A stretch of 64,000 bases of DNA from Mycolicibacter sp. MU0102 (GTDB lineage: Bacteria; Actinomycetota; Actinomycetes; Mycobacteriales; Mycobacteriaceae). Positions within the stretch are counted from its first letter, which is position 1, and the number at the start of each line of letters is the position of its first letter. The stretch is from positions 3,410,001 through 3,474,000 of the forward strand of contig NZ_OY726398.1 of the NCBI RefSeq assembly GCF_963378105.1, written 5' to 3'. The notes under the pieces are model-generated. The model searched no databases, had not been told where the DNA came from, and saw only the letters and a list, made by a program, of their open reading frames with translations. Shown here piece after piece: positions 25,221 to 33,090 of this stretch. Made by a program: the position numbers and the translations under genes.

Positions 25221-25646
25221 TCACGGCCACCCGCCGCAACCCACACCGGGTACGCAACCTCCGCCGCCGCCGGGACCACCCCAGCCAGTGGGGCCACCGG
25301 GGATCGTGCCGCTGCCCCCGCCGGGCCCGCCACCGCCGGTCGGGCCACCGGGAATCTGGCCCCCGCCACCGCCGGGCCCACCACCGCCGGTCGGACCACC
25401 GGGAATCTGGCCGCCGCCGCCACCCGGTCCGCCACCACCGGTCGGGCCGCCCGGCTCGCCCGGGTTTTCTGGGCCCGGTCCGCCCGGTACCGGTTCGGGT
25501 GCCATCTCGGTCGTGGTGGTCGTCGTCGTGGTGGTCGTGGTCGTGGTGGTACTCGGCCCCTCTTCTTTGGTGCCGTTGCAACCGGCCGCCACCAGCGCGA
25601 CTGCGCTGCCGAGCACCGCGATCGTCATCTTGCTGTGTGCCTTCAT
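25221..25646 (-). CDS. Lipoprotein with poly-Thr spacer and Gly/Pro repeats
   Basis: 141 residues from ATG 25644-25646 (ribosome binding site AAGGAG). Signal peptide with lipobox LVAAGC, then 14 consecutive threonines and an acidic/Pro linker. Next come three copies of a Gly-rich unit of about 18 residues (IPGGPTGGGGPGGGGGQ) and a CVPGVGCGGWP tail with two cysteines. No folded domain is visible; it looks like an extended surface or wall-spanning protein. The repeats are also direct repeats in DNA (about 25260-25450). A full SigF-type promoter lies upstream. Confidence 0.8.
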   Translation of the reverse strand: MKAHSKMTIAVLGSAVALVAAGCNGTKEEGPSTTTTTTTTTTTTTTEMAPEPVPGGPGPENPGEPGGPTGGGGPGGGGGQIPGGPTGGGGPGGGGGQIPGGPTGGGGPGGGSGTIPGGPTGWGGPGGGGGCVPGVGCGGWP

Positions 25647-25683
25647 CAGAATCAGACTCCTTCTGCTCTGGTCGTGCCTTGCT

Positions 25684-25709
25684 GTACCCAGGACTGTCAC
25701 AGCCGAAAC
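25684..25709 (-). promoter_or_regulatory. SigF-type promoter for the Thr/Gly-rich lipoprotein
   Basis: Minus strand GTTT (25709-25706), 16-nt spacer, GGGTAC (25689-25684), 38 nt before the start codon, with G preceding the -35 (GGTTT). Confidence 0.6.
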
Positions 25710-25724
25710 CCCGGGCGGCCGGAG

Positions 25725-26597
25725 TCAGTTCGCGTCGAGGTCGCGTTCACTCACGAAACCACGGGGCCGCCCGGTGAAGGGATCGTCGAACTCGAGCCGG
25801 TAGGCCAGCAGTTGCAACGGCTGCGAGAAGTCGTCGGGGGCAACATCGATGACCTGCGGGTACAGCGGGTCACCGTCGATCGGCAGACCGAGTGAGGCCA
25901 GGTGAACTCGCAACTGGTGGGTACGTCCGGTGCGCGGGGTAAGCCGGTAGCGGCCATCACCCACCGACTCGACCAGCGTCTCGGCGTTCGGCTCGCCGGG
26001 TTCTTCGCGCGCCTGCAGGCAACCGCGCTCTTTGACGATGCGACTGCGTACCAGCTGCGGGAACACGACGGTCGGCTCGGCGGAGGACCTCGCCAAATAC
26101 TGCTTGCGCACCGCGCCGCGGGCGAACAGGGTCTGATAGGGCCCCCGCAGCTCTTTGCGGGTGGTGAACAGCAGCACCCCGGCGGTCAGTCGATCCAACC
26201 GATGCGCCGGACTCAGCTCTGGAAGGTCCAATTCGCGCCGCAGCCGTACCAGCGCGGTCTGGGCCACATGGCTGCCGCGCGGCATGGTCGCCAGGAAGTG
26301 CGGCTTGTCGATCACCACCAGATCCGCGTCGCGGTACAGCACCGGAAGGTCGAACGGTACCGGCACCTCGTCGGGCAGATCGCGATAGAAGAAGACGTGC
26401 GCCCCGGCCGGCAACACCGTGGTCTCGTCGACGACCGCCCCGTCTGCGGTAACCACTTCGCCGGCAGACACTTTCGCCGCGGTGGCCGTACCGAACCGGG
26501 TACGCAGCTCGGCGGCCACCGGGCCGCCGTGCAAACGCAGCCGGGCCGGCCCCAGACCGTCACGGACGGGCAGCGGGGCGGGCCGTCGACGGGTCAT
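25725..26597 (-). CDS. RluA/RluD-type RNA pseudouridine synthase
   Basis: 290 residues from ATG 26595-26597, which overlaps the nhaA stop (ATGA); upstream extension reads antisense-like sequence inside nhaA and is rejected. An S4-like N-terminal region is followed by the catalytic motif HRLDRLTAGVLLF with the nucleophilic Asp, LVVIDKPHFLATMP before it and TGRTHQLRVHLASLG after it. It isomerises uridines in rRNA or tRNA; the target site is not predictable. Equivalent in position to Rv3300c as I recall it. Confidence 0.9.
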   Translation of the reverse strand: MTRRRPAPLPVRDGLGPARLRLHGGPVAAELRTRFGTATAAKVSAGEVVTADGAVVDETTVLPAGAHVFFYRDLPDEVPVPFDLPVLYRDADLVVIDKPHFLATMPRGSHVAQTALVRLRRELDLPELSPAHRLDRLTAGVLLFTTRKELRGPYQTLFARGAVRKQYLARSSAEPTVVFPQLVRSRIVKERGCLQAREEPGEPNAETLVESVGDGRYRLTPRTGRTHQLRVHLASLGLPIDGDPLYPQVIDVAPDDFSQPLQLLAYRLEFDDPFTGRPRGFVSERDLDAN

Positions 26598-27862
26598 CGC
26601 GGTTTGAGATCGAATGCCGGCGCGCTGTCCGCATCGCGGGCATAGGCACGGTCGCGGATGGTCAGCAGCACCGCCGCCAGCACCGCTGCGGTAAGGGTGC
26701 CCATCAGCACACCCAATTTGACATGTTGTTGACGAACAGGATCGCTGAAGGCGAGGTCTCCGATGAAGAGTGCAACGGTAAACCCGATGCCCCCAAGCAA
26801 GGCCAGAGCGACCACGTCGACCCACTTCAATGAGGTGTCGAGCTCGGCTCGGGTCAGTGCGGCGGTCAGCACGGCGGCGCCGGCGATGCCCACCGCTTTT
26901 CCTACAACCAGGCCGGCGGCGACGCCAATGGCAATGGGATCGTGCAGTGTGCTGGCCAATCCATGCAGGCCACCGAAAGTCACGCCGGCTGCGAAGAACG
27001 CGAACACCGGCACCGCCAGGGCCGCGGACAGCGGGCGAATCCGGTGCTCGAGACTCTTTGCGTCCAGCCGATGCGGAGGCGACGTGCCGCGCTTGCCCGC
27101 CTCCCGAACCGGAACCGTCAGGCCGAGCAGGACACCGGCGATGGTGGCATGCACACCGGATTCGTGGACCAGATACCAAGTGGTTAAGGCCAGCACGAGC
27201 AGCACCGCGGCGTTGTCGAAACGGCGGGACGCCACCGCGAACAACGCCAACGGGACGAGTGCCAGCCCAAGTGCGACGAGGTTGAGGTCGTCGGTGTAGA
27301 ACACCGCGATCACGGTGACCGCCAACAGGTCATCGACCACCGCCAAGGTCAGCAGGAAGGTGCGCAATGCCGAGGGCAGGTGCGAGGAGATCACGGCGAG
27401 TACGGCCAATGCGAACGCGATGTCGGTGGCGGTGGGAATGGCCCAGCCGCGCAGCGCTCCGCCACCGGTGTGGGCGTTGATGGCGACGAATATCACTGCG
27501 GGCATGACCATTCCGCCGACCGCGGCAACGACAGGAAGCGCGGCGCGACGCGGGTCACGCAGGTCGCCGGCAAGCACTTCGTACTTGAGCTCCAGGCCGA
27601 CCACGAAGAAGAAGATCGCCAGGAGGCCATCGGCCGCCCACTCCGACACCGAGAGGTGCAGATGCCAGGTGCGGGGTCCGAAAGTGATGTCGCCGAGCCG
27701 GTAATAGGCAGCCGCCCATGGCGAATTGGCCCACGCGATCGCGCAGGTAGCCGCGACCAGCAGCAGTGCCCCGCCCACGGTCTCCTTGCGAAGCACGTCG
27801 GCGAGTCGGCTGGCTTCGGCCGATGATCCGCGGCCGAAAAGCGGGGGGCGACCAGAGGTCAA
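26594..27862 (-). CDS. nhaA: Na+/H+ antiporter NhaA
   Basis: 422 residues and about 11-12 membrane helices. Landmarks of NhaA: AADGLLAIFFFVVGLELKYE, WAIPTATDIAFALAVLAVIS, the ion-binding Asp pair in LAVVDDLLAVTVIA, and GGIGFTVALFIGDLAF near the end. It exchanges cytoplasmic Na+ for H+ under alkaline or saline stress. The frame opens at TTG 27860-27862; no better start was found, so the first residues are uncertain. The 3' end overlaps the pseudouridine synthase by 4 nt. Two small palindromes lie just upstream. Confidence 0.92.
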   Translation of the reverse strand: MTSGRPPLFGRGSSAEASRLADVLRKETVGGALLLVAATCAIAWANSPWAAAYYRLGDITFGPRTWHLHLSVSEWAADGLLAIFFFVVGLELKYEVLAGDLRDPRRAALPVVAAVGGMVMPAVIFVAINAHTGGGALRGWAIPTATDIAFALAVLAVISSHLPSALRTFLLTLAVVDDLLAVTVIAVFYTDDLNLVALGLALVPLALFAVASRRFDNAAVLLVLALTTWYLVHESGVHATIAGVLLGLTVPVREAGKRGTSPPHRLDAKSLEHRIRPLSAALAVPVFAFFAAGVTFGGLHGLASTLHDPIAIGVAAGLVVGKAVGIAGAAVLTAALTRAELDTSLKWVDVVALALLGGIGFTVALFIGDLAFSDPVRQQHVKLGVLMGTLTAAVLAAVLLTIRDRAYARDADSAPAFDLKPR

Positions 27863-27882
27863 GGGAGGGCCTTTGATTCGAG

Positions 27883-27911
27883 TGACAGATATGTCAGAGG
27901 CCTAGAGCCTC
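27883..27911. promoter_or_regulatory. Paired palindromes upstream of nhaA
   Basis: TGACA-GATA-TGTCA (27883-27896) directly followed by GAGGC-CTAGA-GCCTC (27897-27911). They sit 20-50 nt before the nhaA start, a position suitable for an operator or a 5'-leader hairpin. No regulator is identified. Confidence 0.35.
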
Positions 27912-27931
27912 GAGGTGAAAGGCGTTGTCGC

Positions 27932-28081
27932 TCAGCGGTGCGCAGGGGGGCAGCCGGCAAGTTTGCCGTGCGCGTTGTTGCCCCAGGACGTGGTGTAGCC
28001 GTTGGTGCCCCGAGGGCGCAGATCCCGGTCAGCCAGCAGCAGCACTTTCCGCATGGCGGTGCGGTGTGTCTGCGTGGGCAT
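27932..28081 (-). CDS. Possible 49-aa protein or gene remnant
   Basis: ATG 28079-28081 to TGA 27932-27934. The product reads MPTQTHRTAMRKVLLLADRD then a Gly/Asn-rich part with YTTSWGNNAHGK and a CPPAHR end. Codon third positions are GC-rich, as in real genes here, but no ribosome binding site is obvious and I recognise no family. It fills the gap between nhaA and glpD and may be the remains of a longer gene. Confidence 0.3.
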   Translation of the reverse strand: MPTQTHRTAMRKVLLLADRDLRPRGTNGYTTSWGNNAHGKLAGCPPAHR

Positions 28082-28137
28082 GCCGCTCACCATACCGGGG
28101 CCGACAGACGTTCCGCCAGGTCAGCGGCGTTCGGCGT

Positions 28138-29850
28138 TCAGGTAAGCGGAATCGGCTCCAAAATTTCGGCCCGCGCCTCGGGCGCACTGACTCGCAGCGC
28201 GTCCGCCGAGGCGTCGTCGGGCTGCTCCTGCGAGAGGATCTCGGCCTCGACCCGTGCGGTGTAGTTGGCCACCTCCCGGTCGATGTCGGCGTCGTCCCAG
28301 CCGAGCACCGCGGCCATCACCTCGGCGACCTCGCGCGCACAGTTGACCCCGCGGTGGGCGTACTCGATGGAGATCCGGGTCCGCCGGGCCAGTACGTCCT
28401 CCAGGTGCAGTGCGCCCTCCGCGGCGGCCGCATAGGCGACTTCCACCTTCAGGTAGGTGGGAGCCTCGGCGATCGGGTCCAGTAGCTCCGGCTGCCCGTC
28501 GGCAACCGCCAGGACGTCGTGGATCAGCGAGCCGTAACGGTCCAGCAGGTGGCGCACTCGGTAGGGGTGCAGGCCCTGGTGGGCACCGACGTGCTCGGCC
28601 TGGTTGATCAGCGCGAAGTAGCCGTCGGCGCCCAACAGCGGCACCTTCTCGGTGATCGAGGGAGCCACCCGCGTCGGGATGTATTCAGCGGCGGCGTCGA
28701 TCGCGTCGGCCGCCATCACCCGGTAGGTGGTGTATTTGCCGCCGGCGATCGCCACCAGGCCCGGCGCCGGAACCGCGACCGCGTGCTCGCGCGACAGCTT
28801 CGAGGTGTCGTCGTTCTCCCCCGCCAGCAGCGGCCGCAGCCCGGCGTACACGCCTTCGATGTCGGCATGGGTCAGCGGCGTGGCCAACGCGGTGTTGACG
28901 TGGGTCAGGATGTAGTCGATGTCGGCCTTGGTGGCCGCGGGGTGGGCCAGATCCAGATTCCAGTCGGTGTCGGTGGTGCCGATGATCCAGTGGGTGCCCC
29001 ACGGGATGACGAACAGCACCGATTTCTCGGTCCGCAGGATGATGGCCGCTTCCGAAACGATCCGGTCGCGCGGCACCACGATGTGCACCCCCTTGGAGGC
29101 CCGGACGTGGAACCGGCCGCGCTGACGCGAGAGCGCCTGGATCTCATCGGTCCATACCCCGGTGGCGTTGACCACGACGTGTCCCTGGACTTCGGTGACT
29201 TCGCCGTTCTCGGAGTCGCGGACCCGCACCCCGGTCACGCGGTCGCCTTCGCGCAGTAGCGCGACGACCTGGCTGGAGGTGCGGATGACCGCGCCGTAGT
29301 GCCCCGCCGTGCGTGCGACGGTCAGGGTGTGGCGAGCGTCATCGACGACGGTGTCGTAATAGCGGATGCCGCCGATCAACGCGCCGCGCTTCAGCCCCGG
29401 ACACAAACGCAGTGCGCCGGCGCGAGTCAGATGACGTTGCGCGGGAACCGATTTCGCCCCGCCCAGCTGGTCGTAGAGGAAGATGCCGCTGGCCACGTAG
29501 GGACGTTCCCACCACCGCCGGGTCAGCGGGTACAGAAACGGCAGCGGCTTGACCAGGTGCGGCGCCAGCGTGGTCAGCGACAGCTCGCGTTCGTGCAGGG
29601 CCTCGCGCACCAGCCCGAACTCCAGCTGCTCGAGGTAGCGCAGGCCGCCGTGGAACATCTTCGAGCTTCGGCTCGAGGTCCCGGCGGCGAAGTCGCGCGC
29701 CTCGACCAGCGCCACCCGCAGGCCGCGGGTAGCGGCGTCAAGCGCACAGCCGGCGCCCACCACCCCCGCGCCGATCACCACTACGTCGAACTGCTCGGAG
29801 CCCAGTCGTTCCCAGGCTCGCGCTCGTTGGTCCGGTCCCAGCGTGCTCAC
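28138..29850 (-). CDS. glpD: Aerobic glycerol-3-phosphate dehydrogenase
   Basis: 570 residues from GTG 29848-29850. FAD-binding motif VVVIGAGVVGAGCALDAATR, then SSRSSKMFHGGLRYLEQLEF, and the substrate-region blocks SKGVHIVVPRDRIV, IIGTTDTDWN and IAGGKYTTYRVMAAD are diagnostic for GlpD. It oxidises sn-glycerol-3-phosphate to DHAP and delivers electrons to menaquinone. It is close to M. tuberculosis GlpD2 in length and motifs, and as in that genome lies next to lpdA, 63 nt apart on the same strand. Confidence 0.94.
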   Translation of the reverse strand: MSTLGPDQRARAWERLGSEQFDVVVIGAGVVGAGCALDAATRGLRVALVEARDFAAGTSSRSSKMFHGGLRYLEQLEFGLVREALHERELSLTTLAPHLVKPLPFLYPLTRRWWERPYVASGIFLYDQLGGAKSVPAQRHLTRAGALRLCPGLKRGALIGGIRYYDTVVDDARHTLTVARTAGHYGAVIRTSSQVVALLREGDRVTGVRVRDSENGEVTEVQGHVVVNATGVWTDEIQALSRQRGRFHVRASKGVHIVVPRDRIVSEAAIILRTEKSVLFVIPWGTHWIIGTTDTDWNLDLAHPAATKADIDYILTHVNTALATPLTHADIEGVYAGLRPLLAGENDDTSKLSREHAVAVPAPGLVAIAGGKYTTYRVMAADAIDAAAEYIPTRVAPSITEKVPLLGADGYFALINQAEHVGAHQGLHPYRVRHLLDRYGSLIHDVLAVADGQPELLDPIAEAPTYLKVEVAYAAAAEGALHLEDVLARRTRISIEYAHRGVNCAREVAEVMAAVLGWDDADIDREVANYTARVEAEILSQEQPDDASADALRVSAPEARAEILEPIPLT

Positions 29851-29913
29851 GTGTGCCAGGCTACGTGGCCGCCCGCCCAAACACGCCGCGACGCTCGCTT
29901 GGAGTACTGCCGC

Positions 29914-31338
29914 TCAGTCGAGGTCGTCGTGCGTCATCAGCCGGCGAGCCGCCTCGGTGAGCGAGCCCGACAGCGACGGATACACCGCCAGCGTCTGTGC
30001 CAGGTCGGCGACGGTGATCCGGTTCTGCACCGCCAGCGCGATCGGCAGGATCAGCTCCGAGGCGATCGGGGCCACCACCACCCCGCCGATCACCGTGCCG
30101 GTGGCCGGCCGGCAGAACAGCTTGAGGAACCCGTAGCGCATCCGGCTCATCTTCGCCCGGGCGTTGGTCTGCAACGGCAGCATGACGGTGCGGGCGGGCA
30201 CCGTGCCGTCATCGATCTGCGACTGCGGCACCCCTACCGCGGCGATCTCGGGGCGGGTGAACACCGCGGCGGCCACCGTGCGCAGCCGGATCGGGGCCAC
30301 CGCATCGCCCAGCGCGTGATACATCGCGATCCGGCCCTGCATGGCCGCGACGGACGCCAGCGGCAGCAGTCCGGTGCAGTCGCCGGCGGCGTAGATCCCG
30401 GACACCGACGTGCGCGACACCCGGTCCACCTGTAGGTAGTTGCCCGGTCCGAGCTCGATCCCGACCCGCTCCAGGCCCAGTCCGGAGGTGTTGGGCACCG
30501 ACCCGACTGTCATCAGCGCGTGGCTTGCCGCCACGGTGCGGCCGTCGGTCATGGTGACCAGCACCCCGTCACCGGAGCGGGTCACCGAGGCGGCCCGGGC
30601 GTTCTTGACCAGCGTGACGCCGCGTTCGGCGAACACACTCTCCAGCACCCGCGCCGCGTCGGGATCCTCATGCGGGAGCACCCGGTCACGGCTGGCCACC
30701 ACCGTCACCTTGACCCCGAGTTCGGTATAGGCGTTGGCGAACTCCGCGCCGGTGACCCCCGAACCCACCACCACCAAGTGTTCGGGCAGCGTGTGCAGGT
30801 CATAGAGCTGGCGCCAGGTCAGGACTCGCTCGCCGTCCGGCTCGGCGCCCGGCAGGGTGCGCGGGCTGGCGCCGGTGGCGATCAACACCACGTCCGCGTC
30901 GAGCACCCGTTGCCCACCGTCGTGCTCGGTGACCCGGACTCGGTGATGCGCCAGGCCGGCTTCTGGGTCGATCAGCTCCCCGTGGCCGGCGATGACCTCG
31001 ACGCCGGAGTTGAGCAGCTGGGTGCGGATGTCGGCGGACTGCGCCGCGGCCAGGGATTTCACTCGCTCGTGGATCTTGTCCAGCTCGATCTCGGCGTCGG
31101 TGAAGTGGATGTCGAAACCCAGGTGCGGGGCGCGCCGCAGCTCGGTGCGGACCCCGGACGAGGCGATGAACGTCTTGGACGGCACGCAGTCCCACAACAC
31201 GCAGGCGCCGCCCAGGCCGTCGGCGTCGACCACCGTCACCGTTACCGCTTCGGGACCCTTGGCCGCCGCGACCAACGCCGCCTCATAGCCGGCCGGGCCG
31301 CCGCCGACGATCACAATGCGCGTCGAGGGAGAAGTCAC
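29914..31338 (-). CDS. lpdA: LpdA-type NAD(P)H:quinone/disulfide reductase
   Basis: 474 residues from GTG 31336-31338. FAD motif IVIVGGGPAGYEAALVAA, NAD(P) motif LVVVGSGVTGAEFANAY, and GIYAAGDCTGLLPLA place it in the flavoprotein disulfide reductases. The active-site region reads GGACVLWDCVPSK, giving Cys46 and Cys51 in the classical C-x4-C spacing. The C-terminal His-Glu dyad of true lipoamide dehydrogenases is replaced (VYPSLSGSLTEAARR). M. tuberculosis LpdA is a quinone reductase reported to lack one of the redox cysteines, so this version is notable. A leaderless promoter precedes the GTG. Confidence 0.9.
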   Translation of the reverse strand: MTSPSTRIVIVGGGPAGYEAALVAAAKGPEAVTVTVVDADGLGGACVLWDCVPSKTFIASSGVRTELRRAPHLGFDIHFTDAEIELDKIHERVKSLAAAQSADIRTQLLNSGVEVIAGHGELIDPEAGLAHHRVRVTEHDGGQRVLDADVVLIATGASPRTLPGAEPDGERVLTWRQLYDLHTLPEHLVVVGSGVTGAEFANAYTELGVKVTVVASRDRVLPHEDPDAARVLESVFAERGVTLVKNARAASVTRSGDGVLVTMTDGRTVAASHALMTVGSVPNTSGLGLERVGIELGPGNYLQVDRVSRTSVSGIYAAGDCTGLLPLASVAAMQGRIAMYHALGDAVAPIRLRTVAAAVFTRPEIAAVGVPQSQIDDGTVPARTVMLPLQTNARAKMSRMRYGFLKLFCRPATGTVIGGVVVAPIASELILPIALAVQNRITVADLAQTLAVYPSLSGSLTEAARRLMTHDDLD

Positions 31339-31344
31339 AGCGAC

Positions 31345-31350
31345 TAACCT
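31345..31350 (-). promoter_or_regulatory. -10 element of a leaderless lpdA promoter
   Basis: TAGGTT on the minus strand, 6 nt (31344-31339) before the GTG start, the spacing expected when transcription begins at the start codon. Confidence 0.5.
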
Positions 31351-31367
31351 ATCCGCAGCGCTGCGTT

Positions 31368-31373
31368 TAAGAT
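31368..31373 (+). promoter_or_regulatory. -10 element of a leaderless promoter for the GGCT-fold gene
   Basis: TAAGAT followed by exactly 7 nt and the GTG at 31381; divergent from the lpdA promoter within a 42-nt gap. Confidence 0.52.
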
Positions 31374-31380
31374 TTCTGCC

Positions 31381-31872
31381 GTGCCGCTCTACGCCGCCTA
31401 CGGGTCGAACATGCATCCCGAACAGATGCTGCAGCGGGCTCCGCACTCCCCGATGACCGGCACCGGCTGGTTGCACGGCTGGCGTCTGACGTTCGCCGGC
31501 GAGGACATCGGCTGGGAGGGCGCCCTGGCGACCGTGGTCGAGGACCCGGACTCGAGTGTTTTCGTCGTCCTCTACGACGTGACTCCCGAGGACGAGAAGA
31601 ACATGGACAGCTGGGAAGGCTCGGAGTTCGGGATCCACAAGAAGATCCGGCTCCGGGTGGACCGGGTGGACGGGATCACCTCGGACCCGGTCGATAGCGA
31701 GCCCGCGCCGGTGTTGGCGTGGCTGTACGTCGTTGATGCCTGGGAGCGCGGGCTCCCTTCGGCGCGCTATCTGGGCGTGGTGGCCGAGGCCGCCCAGATC
31801 GCCGGCGCTCCAGAGGAATACGTGCGCAACCTGCGGACCCGACCGGCCCGCAATATCGGCCCCGGCAGCTAG
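31381..31872 (+). CDS. Gamma-glutamylcyclotransferase-fold protein (Rv3304-like)
   Basis: 163 residues from GTG 31381. The N-terminal YAAYGSNMHPEQM is the substrate-loop signature of the GGCT/AIG2 fold, followed by GTGWLHGWRLTFAG and a Glu-containing segment (VVLYDVTPEDEKNMDSWEG). Such enzymes cyclise gamma-glutamylamines or related amides, but the substrate here is unknown. Leaderless start; convergent with the M20 amidohydrolase gene with a 4-nt overlap of stops. Confidence 0.85.
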   Translation: MPLYAAYGSNMHPEQMLQRAPHSPMTGTGWLHGWRLTFAGEDIGWEGALATVVEDPDSSVFVVLYDVTPEDEKNMDSWEGSEFGIHKKIRLRVDRVDGITSDPVDSEPAPVLAWLYVVDAWERGLPSARYLGVVAEAAQIAGAPEEYVRNLRTRPARNIGPGS

Positions 31873-33047
31873 AGCAGATCGGTCTGGTCGACGACGCCGG
31901 CCATCACCCGCACCCCGACTGCCAGCGCCCGCTCGTCGAGATCGAACGTCGGCTGGTGCAGATCCAGTTGCGGCCCGCTGCCCGGCCACACCCCGAGTCG
32001 GCCCATGGCACCGGGAACCTGCTCCAGATACCAGGAGAAGTCTTCCCCGCCACCGGACTGTTGGGTCTCGGCCAGCACCTCGGGCCCGATGGCCTCGATC
32101 GCGTGGGTCAGCATCCGCGTCGACACCGCTTCGTTGACCACCGGCGGCACTCCGCGGTGGTAGTTCAGCGTGTGTTCGATGTTCAGCGGCTCCAGCAGTG
32201 ACGCCACCGCCTCCTCGACGATGCTTTCCATCGCCACCCAGGTGTCCCGGCTGGCCGTGCGCACCGTACCGGCCAGCCGCCCCGACTGCGGTATGGCGTT
32301 GGCGGCGGCACCGGAATTCACCGCACCCCAGACCAACACCGTGCTGTTTCGCGGATCGATGCGCCGAGACAGCACCCCGGGCAGCCCGGTGATGAGCGTG
32401 CCCAGCCCGTAGACCAGGTCAGCGGTCAGGTGCGGCCGCGAGGTGTGCCCGCCGGGACCGCTGAGGGTGATCTCGATGGTGTCGGCCGCCGAGGTGATCG
32501 GTCCCGGAATGGTGGCCACCCGGCCGACCTCCAGCCGCGGATCGCAGTGCAGCGCGAAGATCCGGCTGACCCCGCTCAAAACGCCCGCGGCGATCGCGTC
32601 GATCGCGCCACCGGGCATCAGTTCTTCAGCGGCCTGGAACACCAGCCGTACCCCGACCGGCAACTCCGGCGCGGATGCCAGCGCCAGCGCCGCACCCAAC
32701 AGGATCGCGGTATGCGCGTCGTGACCGCAGGCGTGCGTCACTCCAGGCACCAGCGAGGCGTACGCCGCCCCGGTCTGTTCGGTCATCGGCAAGGCGTCGA
32801 TATCGGCCCGCAATGCGACACGAGGCCCATCCTCCGGGCCGAAATCGCAGGTCAGTCCGGTTCCGCTAGGCAATACCTTGGGGTTGAGTCCGGCGCTGGC
32901 AAGACGCTCGGCGATGAATTGGGTGGTCGCGAACTCCTGCCGGCTCAGCTCCGGGTGTCGGTGCAGATGCCGTCGCCACGCCACCAATTCCTCGGCATGG
33001 GCCGCCAGCCACGCCTCGACAGCGTGCGACACGGGAGTTGGAGACAT
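31869..33047 (-). CDS. amiA1: M20-family amidohydrolase (AmiA1-like)
   Basis: 392 residues from ATG 33045-33047. The dinuclear-metal aminoacylase/IAA-amino-acid hydrolase pattern is clear: RRHLHRHPELSRQEF, RADIDALPM, HACGHDAHTAILLG, FQAAEELMPGG, GPGGHTSRPH in the lid domain, and QSGGGEDFSWYLE near the end. It hydrolyses N-acyl amino acids or a related amide. M. tuberculosis has two such genes side by side (amiA1 and amiB1); only one is present here. GATACT lies 6 nt upstream, again suggesting a leaderless transcript. Confidence 0.88.
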   Translation of the reverse strand: MSPTPVSHAVEAWLAAHAEELVAWRRHLHRHPELSRQEFATTQFIAERLASAGLNPKVLPSGTGLTCDFGPEDGPRVALRADIDALPMTEQTGAAYASLVPGVTHACGHDAHTAILLGAALALASAPELPVGVRLVFQAAEELMPGGAIDAIAAGVLSGVSRIFALHCDPRLEVGRVATIPGPITSAADTIEITLSGPGGHTSRPHLTADLVYGLGTLITGLPGVLSRRIDPRNSTVLVWGAVNSGAAANAIPQSGRLAGTVRTASRDTWVAMESIVEEAVASLLEPLNIEHTLNYHRGVPPVVNEAVSTRMLTHAIEAIGPEVLAETQQSGGGEDFSWYLEQVPGAMGRLGVWPGSGPQLDLHQPTFDLDERALAVGVRVMAGVVDQTDLL

Positions 33048-33076
33048 TCAGGCAGTATCCCATCGTGGCGCGCTAT

Positions 33077-33082
33077 TAAACT
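33077..33082 (+). promoter_or_regulatory. -10 element of deoD
   Basis: TAAACT, 8 nt before GTG 33091; supports GTG 33091 over the in-frame GTG at 33085. Confidence 0.4.
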
Positions 33083-33090
33083 CAGTGCCT

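Noticed and set aside
25260..25450. CRISPR-like or VNTR-like direct repeats
   Set aside because: The repeats are in-frame Gly/Pro codons of a lipoprotein with no unique spacers, so they are coding repeats.
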